The notes beneath the pieces were generated by a model, which worked only from the letters and a program-made list of their open reading frames with translations, did not search any database and was not told where the DNA came from. DNA of 64,000 nt. It comes from Triplophysa rosa. Lineage: Eukaryota; Chordata; Actinopteri; Cypriniformes; Nemacheilidae. A program made the position numbers and the translations under genes. This document shows, piece after piece, positions 55,262 to 64,000 of this stretch. Where the stretch lies: the NCBI RefSeq assembly GCF_024868665.1, contig NC_079913.1:14157518-14221517 (forward strand). The letters are read 5' to 3'. The first letter of the stretch is position 1; each line of letters begins with the position of its first letter.

Positions 55262-56529
55262 TAGTGTTGCTTTCGTCAACGAAAATTATGACGAAATATG
55301 GTCGTCAACGAACCTTTATCACGTGACGAAAACGAGACGAGACGCAACGTAAATGCTGGTCATGTGACGATGACTATAATTAAATGTATAATGCAATATT
55401 GTTGACGAATAAAAACGAGACTAAATGTGGTTTACAAAATAAAAACTATGCTAAAATGTCTCTTCATTTTCTGTGCACAGTTTAACATACAACACGAGTG
55501 ATGGTCGAGGATTTATCTGCGTCTGCTCTGTATGAGGACATGAACACATGAACTTCATCTCCAGTCAGAGTTCAGAGTTGCTCTGAGGGTTTATTTTAGG
55601 AGCGTTTACTGTTTGAGTGAAGCTATCGGCAAACACATAAACCCAAGCGTCTTCACAAAGACCCGTCAAAATAAAAGTCCCGTTAAATTGAACACTCAGA
55701 CAAAAAATACTTTAGTGAACTATAATAACTTTAAACCTCTCTAGTTCCAGTGCTATGTGCAAACAAAAAGTCTGCATTAATTTACTGCATTCTGTATGCT
55801 ACTATAGGGCACTGAGGGCAGTCACTCTTTTCGTGTTGGTTCTTTGCAATGTTGGCAAATGTAACCTTCCAGTTGACTTGCAAAATCACTTCCATTTGTT
55901 TTATTAATAAAGGATATTGGAAGTAAAATCGGTCTGAGTTATGACAAATACTTTGATTTTAATAGTCACACAGCAAGAAAAAGAAAATTTGTATAGGAAA
56001 AAGATGCATCAAGCATTGTTTTATCATCGCATCGCAGCCCTCTGAATTGTAATCGAATCACATCGTGTCGTGCCTAGAGATTCCCACCCCTACCGATGGC
56101 CGTAAATTCAAATCAGATGTCTGAAATGGATGTATTCTGAGTCTATAAGGTAACAATAATATAATAAGATAACCTTGTTTGAAATGGGTTTGGCTAAAAG
56201 AAAATTTTGGTTTCGTCTATACTACTAGGTACTTGTACTATATTGACTGGGTTAAATAGAATTGCATTACTAAAAAGACTAAAATACAATTTTCATTGAC
56301 TAAAACTAGACTAAAATGTCATCAGTTTTCGTCGACTAAAACTAGACGAAAATAGTCATGGATAATTCTGACTAAAATAAGACTAAAATGCTCAGACTTT
56401 TAGTCGACTGAAACTTGACTAGACTAAAAAGATATGAACGTGACTAAAACTAATAAAAACTAAAATGACAGCTTGACACAAAGACTAGACTAAAACTAAA
56501 ATTAAAACAGGCCGCCAAAAACAACACTA
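55262..56529. mobile_element. hAT-like element with TAGTGTTG ends
   Basis: The left end is TAGTGTTGCTTTCG and the right end read inward is TAGTGTTGTTTTTGG. An exact 8-bp target duplication, CCTGCGAG, is at 55254-55261 and 56530-56537. Subterminal stretches repeat GACGAAA-like and ACTAAAAT-like words many times. The interior has an outward end typical of another hAT family (GATTCCCACCCCTACCG at about 56077-56093), so a second element may be nested. No transposase frame. Confidence 0.9.
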
Positions 56530-56537
56530 CCTGCGAG

Positions 56538-59500
56538 CTTAGGTGAAGTCTAAATATTAGGGCTTAGATTTTGTCAGGCGGATTTCACACAATTCAGATG
56601 TGCGATTCTCCGGCTAGAAGTCGGAAGGGGAACCTGTTCGCGTGTAACTCAACACACTTTGCGCTCTATCCCGATTCTATTCTGCCACACATAAAAGACA
56701 TCTTTGTCCCTAACACTAAGGGGCTGGAAAAGCATCTATTTCAGCCAACGGCCAAAACGTGTGACGTTACTTATGTTTAACATTGACCGACCAGATTGGA
56801 GAAATACACTCTAAAGGGATTATGGGAAAATTAAAGTCCCTTTCCTCAGATTTAGGCTTTCAAAAGGCATGATTCTACACGGTATACTTGAACTAGCAAC
56901 CTTTTTCTACCATGGCTGGCCTGTAATTCAATAGCGTTGTTAATACAAATGTATGACAATGCCACTATTAAATAGAGGCATGTATTTGATAACAAATCCT
57001 TGAGCCCTGGCTGTTCTATCTAACAATTTGAGCGACATGCTCTTGCTGTTGGGGTGTTTTTGTCATTCGACAAGCCAAGAAAGACTTACAGGGAAATACA
57101 ATACTTGGGCGGTCATCCAATAGGTATTAAGCTGTGCGTTGTGGGTAATATTACATCAACTCTGATGAAGACAAGGGATTTTCTTTATGGCTAAGTTGCA
57201 CAGAATTTGTTTCGGTGGTTTGCTTGAACAAAATGTTTTTTGTTGAGAGATCATCAAGGTTTTGTTCTGAATGGTTTGTTTGGCTGTTCGGACCTTTATG
57301 GGAGCCTGAATATTTTATTTAGACTCAAATGAAAATTGGACCGTAAGGTATAAACTTGAAGTCTTTTTAATGGGTATCGTTCACGAATTATGAACAGAAC
57401 ACATTTCTGTCTTGGGTATTTTTGAAAGTCATTTTTATGTAAATTGATGCATGTTGCCCAAATGTCTTAGTGTTTTGAGGTCTGCGTTTGCACAAAATGT
57501 ACACAATACATCTTTTTTCAGACTACTACAATATATTTAACATAAGACACTGTCGGTTAATTTACAATAAGTACAGAGTTGACTACTTGACTAAAGTCCA
57601 TAGGACAATATCTGAGCTACAGGGGAGCGCAGAGAACGCAGAGAAAAATGTGACTTTTTAACAAGTTGAAAATTAACCAAAGTCTTAGAGGCCTCCAGGG
57701 TATTTTCACAATTTAGTCTTAAGTTTTAAAGCGCACTTTGTACTTTTTTTTAACCTTCAGGCTAAGCTTAGCAAACATACATGTACTGAATTTGTTGTCA
57801 TTTAGAGAGGGTGCAGGCACTGTTTTAGAAATGCCATCACCTCTTACAAGGGGGGATGGTTTCAACTCCCCCTGATTATACAACCAATATAACCATTTCA
57901 TTCATGACCTCTGTCACCTCACAACGATGCATGAAAACAAAGCTCTTCACAACTTGAATGTTAACAGCCAACACAAAGTCGTCCTCTCAAATGACATTTA
58001 CATTAAAGCAGGTTCTGCACAATGCTATTCTCTGTTCTGTTTGTAATCCGTGTTATTTGGAAAAATGATCTGCGGGCCACTGCAACCTTAACTGGGAGCT
58101 GTACGTTATCTCCTGTGCCATATGATAATTCCGTTTAGTAAGATAAGTCATTTAAAAAAAAAAAAACATGAATTAACACAACTTAAACTTTTTAAGCATT
58201 ATTAAATTATTTTAAGCATAAGTATTATAAACAATTAATTTTATTCTTCAAGTTTAAATTGGATCATGGTTGTTATATTATTGGTTAGCCTAATATTTTT
58301 TGTCAATGACACAACTGTTGTTACATCATCAGGAAAGAAAAGTCTTTTCGGGGTTGGAAATGAATGTTTTGATGAGATTATGAATTTTCTTGATTTAATT
58401 ATTTTTAACACTATTTATTGTTGTAGTATACAGTATTATATTTAAGTAGAAAGTCTTGGATGCTACAAATCTTTGATCCTTGCTTGTTTCCTGGTATTTT
58501 ACATAAATGCGATTTATTCTTTCTGTCTGCTCCGGTGTTTTGGTTTATAACAGGTTGGCTAATAACCTTCGTTGTGCTCAATGACATTTACTTATAGGGG
58601 TCAGAGGTCACGTCTGGCCTGACCAGCTCAGTTCTAGTGCGTAGAGTCTTATCAGTACTGACACTCAAGCTGAAGAGCGAGGTCATCTTTGTTTTCAAAA
58701 CACACAAACACATAAATTTCTGTTTACTCAAAATTTTCATCTGTCCGGCTTGGATAGAGGTGTTACAGTCTTTGATAACAGAACTAAAACATATGCAAAC
58801 ACGGGTCAGCTCAGGTTTATTTCCACAGCCTTTTACAGACACAACCTGTTTGCTCGTGATGGTGACCCAAATAAGCAAAAAATATATAATTATAGCTTGC
58901 AACTTAATCTCACGGGAAAATGTAGCTATTTTACAAGATGGGAATTTTAAATGAATTTGTATGTTGTGAATCATGCAACAAATGATTTAAAAAGAAAGTA
59001 ACAAAGCCCCACCTTTGACCCTAAGGTCACTTCATAAGTAAGTTGTACTTAAAAGTAAATGAGATGTGATTGTGTTGCTTCCTTCTAAGGGTGCTTTTAA
59101 ATTGTACATTGATTTTTCCTCTATTTTTACCTCTATTTTTCGGTGTTCATGTTAGGAAAATGTCATGTGGGTTTCTCTTCAGTACAGATGCTCTTGTAGA
59201 AGGCGGGGGTACAGGTTTCTTTTCCATGTCAAAAGGTTTCTCTTGAATGAATGCGGGTCGTCGACACTAGTGGAAAGGTCTGGCCCATTGTTCACGCCCT
59301 TCCTAGGTGTCGGGACTCTTCAGGGTGTCTCAGTTCACAAAACCATTAATGGACTGACAGAATACATGCAAGCTTGAAGAGTTTTTGTGGTCCAGATACA
59401 TCTGAAACTCTCGTGGGTGTCAGAAATGTTGTTGACTATCCAGGTTCTCTTTTAGTATGTTAAGAGGAATCACATCTGTGCTAATTGTTTGTTGGTCGGT

Positions 59501-60085
59501 GTCCGGTCTAACGTGCTGGATTAAAGTCCACATAATTCAAATGAACATTATTTACTTAAAATGTTGTTGGTATTATTGTGCACAAGTCATATTTGCATAT
59601 TATATTTGCATATTATGGATATAAAAGACTATAATCTTATAATCGCCCCATCCTACATTATGATACCACTAAATATTTTACTAGTAAGTGTATCACACTA
59701 TGGAAGTTTAATGAAAATGTTATCACTTTGATGAGCAAATGTGTGAATTACACTAGTAATTTTGTTCTTTTTCACAAACAGCTAGTCATCTGTATCTTCT
59801 GTAAACTCACACATTTTTTTTATAATATGGCCCCGTCTATGGCCCTTTTAGTCTTCGTCCCCTCACAATCACCACGCGCAGTTGTCCCCAGCATGTGCCC
59901 CTGTGTCTGGTTAGTCAGGTGATTTAATGGCCCTCAGTCATCTGTGTGATTTTAGGAATGACGTTTCTATATAGGGACAGCAAGTGTAACAGATGCAGCA
60001 TTCTGAAAATGCTTCGTAAATGCACACACTTCAACTCCCATGGAAGCGCATACAATGTACAATGTCAGGCTTGTCCCAGAGGATC
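56538..60085 (+). other. celsr1 intron 1, unassigned
   Basis: About 3.5 kb of intron without a recognisable exon, gene or transposon end. Short open frames near 58588-58974 occur on both strands and look like chance. Confidence 0.5.
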
Positions 60086-60091
60086 ATTGTA

Positions 60092-62041
60092 TATGGGATT
60101 CCTTTTGTGCCAATAAGAATGAACGCAAACTTTTAAAAAACGAACAAAAATATACAATGAGAAAGAAAAAAAACACTTTGATAATGAAAACAATAAACTC
60201 AGTTGCAAGAATGTGACATGATTTCTTAACAATTTTCTAAGTTTCGTTTTTGCAAATAATAGTTTTGAATTCGCTGCTAGATTTTTCATTTGCGCTTTCC
60301 GAGTTTTCGTTTACGCTTCTCAATTTTTCGTTCGCCTTTCTGGCACAAATCTCACGTGTAGGCAGGACTTATGGCCGCTTTACGCTGATTGGCTAGTGAG
60401 TTTTTGATTGACAGCTCCCTGACAAGGAAGTCGATACTGAAGACAGTACAGTGCAACGAATCTTAGAGAACGATCTGCATGCTGTTATCTTTATTGTTTG
60501 TACTTAAAACTACTTTCTTATTTAGTTAGTATATTAGTAATTGGTATTTGAAGTTGGTAAATCATGCGCGGTGTGGATCCAAGCGTCCTCCTCATCCTCA
60601 GGTAAATGAATGTAATTCAGATAATAAAGAAAATCGCTAAAAGTTGTATTCCTGTACAGTAGCAATTCTGTCTTTACTTAGCTCGTTCATTGTGTGCTTT
60701 ATACTTTCTGTCAGGTATTATTTTATGGACTGTAAGATTATTTTCTTAAAAAGGAACGAACAACTTGCATTATAACATCCAATAAAGACATGTTACAGAT
60801 TATTGGGTTGTGAGAAATTAACGTGCTAAATGAAAACATTGCTGCATAGTTACTGTACAGATTAAAACTTTTAGCGATTTTATTATCTCGGTTACATAAA
60901 TGTACCTGAGGGTGACTTGTGTCCAGCTGAGGAGGAGGATGACGATGTCGCTCTTGCAAACAGTCTCCTTTTAAAGAATTAAGTCCACTTATAAGTCAAG
61001 TACTGTATCTTTCTTTTTAAACTCATGGTGAATGTACAGTATTATACCCCTTTCTTTACATTCACAGAAAGTACACCTCATAAAACACTACCAATACATT
61101 CAAATGACATTTATGTTTTTTAAACGCTACAACAAAACACATTCATAAGGTGACACAATTAGAGGCCTTTAGAATGTTTTATTAATTTAGTCTGCCTCTT
61201 GCAAACAACAATTTCATTATGTATTTACACACCTACATAAAACAGGTTAAGGAAAAGCAGAAGAGAGACTTCTTTAACTATAAACAAACATTTAAAGATA
61301 GAAACAATACATAAAATGCCACCACGATTATAATCTATAAATTAGAAATATGAACTGGAAGCATAACACTTTATTGTATATCTCCTCAAAACTCACTAGG
61401 CATCTCGTTTTCCTGATATCATTGAAATTATAAATTATAGACTGCTGTCTTGACGGCCTCTAAACCCACGTAAAGTTGCATGTGAATATGGCTATCTATC
61501 CTGTATTTACTCGACGTTGGCTTGTTGTTACGGCGTGATAGAGCCTGGAAGCGTGTCCTACTTTTAAGTGCGTGAAAGTTGGCAACCCTGCTAATATACT
61601 AACAAAATAAGAAAGTAATTTAAGTACAAACACTAAAACAATACTATACAGAAAACCGCAAGCAGATTGCTCTCTAATCCGCTGCACTGTCTTCAGTTTC
61701 GACTTCCTGGTCAGGGAGCTGTCAATCCAAATCTCACTAACCAATGAGAGTAAAGTGGCCATAAATCCCGCCCACACGTGAGATTTGTGCCAGAAAGGCG
61801 AACGAAAAATTGAGAAGCGTAAACGAAAACTCGGAAAGCGCAAATGAAAAATCTAGCAGCGAATTCAAAACTATTATTTGCAAAAACGAAACTTAGAAAA
61901 TTGTTAAGAAATCATGTCACATTCTTGCAACTGAGTTTATTGTTTTCATTATCAAAGTGTTTTTTTTCTTTCTCATTGTATATTTTTGTTCGTTTTTTAA
62001 AAGTTTGCGTTCATTCTTATTGGCACAAAAGGAATCCCATA
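60092..62041. mobile_element. Foldback DNA transposon with about 450-bp inverted ends
   Basis: The left arm starts TATGGGATTCCTTTTGTGCC (60092) and the right arm is its reverse complement, ending at 62041. The arms pair over about 450 bp (60092-60540 with 61590-62041). The flanks repeat ATTGTA (60086-60091 and 62042-62047). Alternatively the element starts at TGGGATTCC with TA flanks. A second, inner inverted repeat lies at about 60580-60670 and 60840-60950. The same 68-residue spurious frame appears once on each arm. No transposase is seen, so it is non-autonomous. I cannot name the superfamily. Confidence 0.85.
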
Positions 62042-62047
62042 ATTGTA

Positions 62048-64000
62048 TAGCTCAGAGATTGTTCTTTTATCATCCAGATGATAAAATGATGATGTCATTC
62101 AGTTAGCTATACATTAATCATAACTGTTGTTAAGGAAAGCTACATGTTAAGAATAATTAGTAATAAAATAATTATAAATAATGTAAAGATTAAGACTAAA
62201 ATTGAATGAGTGAAGAGTTAAGAAAGAATTAAGAAAGCGTTGACAGTGTGAATTGTTTCAAACAGAGGGTCCCATTTCCCTTTACAAGGGCCCATCCAGC
62301 CCATAGTATCACACCATGAGGGGAAACATTGTTTGCACAGAGGGTGTGCTGTTTATCATAGGCCCAATTACCCACAATCCACTATTGGACTTTAGTTTAA
62401 ATTGTGTGTGCTGGGGGTTTGGCACAAGGTTTGAATTTTGAAAGTGTAAATGCCCTTTTATTACTGCGATGACAACATTGAATGCCACTGGGATTTTGTA
62501 AGCCAGCTTCTCTCTCTGTTGCTCCTCCCTAAACTAAAAGTAGTGTGTGTCAGCATCCTGTTATCCATTATCCTCCTTCCAAAACCACCCACACACACAT
62601 ACAGACTCCTGGGGCAGTGTCATGGTGACTGTTACGGCTTCTCAGTCATTCGGCTTTTGTCTGCATGTTTGGCCCAGAATCACACTGGGGTAAAATCCAT
62701 CAAGTTTGTCCTCGTATAAACTTAGCATAACCTTATAACAAAGACAAAAAAATGTTTTATGTGAGATGGTATATAGTATAATTGTTGATTTCTTTTGTCG
62801 TCATTGGAAGTCCATGTGTGGCATTGTATGTGTTGTTTGTTTTTTGCTAAATGTTTGGAAAATGTCCCAACATCAGACACTTTACAGTTTTACTCCCAGA
62901 GTTCCCCATGACAGTCAAGTGATCTGCGATGCCTAATAAATCTTTTTGACCAAATCAAACAATTGCCTCAAAAGAGTAATTAGTTCCCTATTCATTTCAC
63001 TACTGAATTTCAATGAGATGTTTTCAATTTCAGGCATAAAGATCCCCTTAAAATTAGCATTTCAGTTTGTTGTAACATTCAGCAAACTCTAATAAAAGTG
63101 ACTTACAGGAAGGCTGAATTTCGTAAATAAACGTGAGTCTTACACATGCTAAAATCCCGTCATTGCTGTCGTATGGGATATAAATAGGAAGAAATTGGAT
63201 GAGGTTGAGCGGTGAATGAGGGTATGGCGGGATCTTAGCTCCCTAAGGAGAGAAGGACAGCCAGGCAGGAGTTAACCTGCTCATTCATTCGAGGTTAGCG
63301 CCATTGAACTGTGACCACACGGTCACCAAGATGCTAAGCATATCCACCCCCAACCTTTAGCACACACTAAATTCAAATGTGTCAGGACGTTGATAACTTT
63401 AAATGTCATTGGTTCACGAAATATCATGACACGGGACACGCAAGAACCAAATAGATATGCAGTTATCAATGCACCACTTAATATATCAAAAATATTTGTT
63501 CTGTTGTATTTATAACTTGTTACCTGATTGGTAATACAAAGACTTGCGTACAGTATGTTTACAGTTGGGGTTGTTCTTCAAAGTCGCCCATGTACCATAA
63601 CTTTGAGTGCCAAATGTATCGGTTGCAATGTCATTAGATCTCTCTCCCTCTCTTTCTCTCTCATTCTCTCTCGCCGCTGCGGTGTTTGGTTACGGACATT
63701 GTTAAGCCTGGTTACTGATAAACAGGGTTCTTAGTTACCAGCCCCCGGATGATTGGCTCTTTTCAAAAGCAGAAAAATCCTTGCCGGGGGAAAGTAGGAA
63801 CTTGTGTATGTTTGAAAAAGAGCTGGCCGTATCAGGAGGCAATGCGAAGACCTTAAAATCACATAGTTAGTATTGACCCGCTGTTGCTTGGTTGCCCTTG
63901 GCCTGCTAGGAAAAAATGTCCCCATAAACCATGTAATGATGTGTTATGTCCACCGCTGACCACTTTATTAGAAGCAGTGGGAATGCTGCCATGAGAGACA
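62048..64000 (+). other. celsr1 intron 1, end of window
   Basis: Intron sequence. A CTCT-rich stretch lies at 63642-63675. No exon with cadherin-like coding potential is seen, so exon 2 lies beyond the window. Confidence 0.5.

Noticed and set aside
58588..58974. Overlapping 128- and 105-residue ORFs on opposite strands
   Set aside because: No recognisable domain or splice context, and both strands are open over the same stretch inside a celsr1 intron.
60065..62050. A duplicated 68-74-residue gene on opposite strands
   Set aside because: The two frames are the same stretch of the transposon's inverted arms read from each side, with no start context or conservation to support coding.

Overview
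This window looks like nuclear DNA of a teleost fish, most likely a cyprinid. It has spliced vertebrate genes with GT-AG introns, and many non-LTR, DIRS, LTR, hAT-like and MITE repeats of kinds common in carp-like fishes. The organism is inferred from gene and repeat character only; no database was searched. There is no bacterial, phage or CRISPR content.

Layout. 1-20 kb is a repeat graveyard: an L1/Tx1-type LINE on the minus strand (running off the left edge), an LTR-like remnant, a long L2-type LINE with an esterase-type ORF1, a second broken L2-type LINE, and a DIRS-type element split by a hAT-like element. A further hAT-like element lies at 18.3-20.1 kb. 21-29.4 kb holds three compact genes: alg10 (minus) and tprkb (plus), head to head over a 693-bp shared promoter region, then a PLP-dependent serine/threonine dehydratase-like gene (minus) that converges on tprkb. 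29.4-34.7 kb is intergenic and carries an LTR-like repeat, a foldback element and a nest of a LINE tail, a hAT-like element and a CACTG-ended element. 34.7-41.6 kb is trmu (11 coding exons, complete). 43.5-47.0 kb is the very large first coding exon of celsr1 (prodomain plus nine cadherin repeats). The rest, to 64 kb, is celsr1 intron 1, which holds SINEs, MITEs, a hAT-like element and a 1.95-kb foldback element.

The genes are housekeeping or developmental and do not form one pathway. alg10 acts in N-glycan precursor assembly in the ER. tprkb (tRNA t6A37 modification by KEOPS) and trmu (2-thiolation of mitochondrial tRNA wobble uridine) both serve tRNA modification. celsr1 is a planar cell polarity cadherin. 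The dehydratase-like gene belongs to amino-acid catabolism. The coding exons I joined give full-length proteins of 471 (alg10), 175 (tprkb), 323 (dehydratase-like) and 416 (trmu) residues with consistent splice phases, so these four genes appear intact.

I did not see a clearly new biological system. The points most worth a second look are the dehydratase-like enzyme that resembles serine racemase but has alanine at the racemase serine position, a MITE ending 10 nt from that gene's splice donor, the foldback transposon with exon-like inner sequence, the three-level transposon nest dated by intact target-site duplications, and the L2 element whose two ORFs are separated by one in-frame stop and whose ORF1 carries an intron-like gap.
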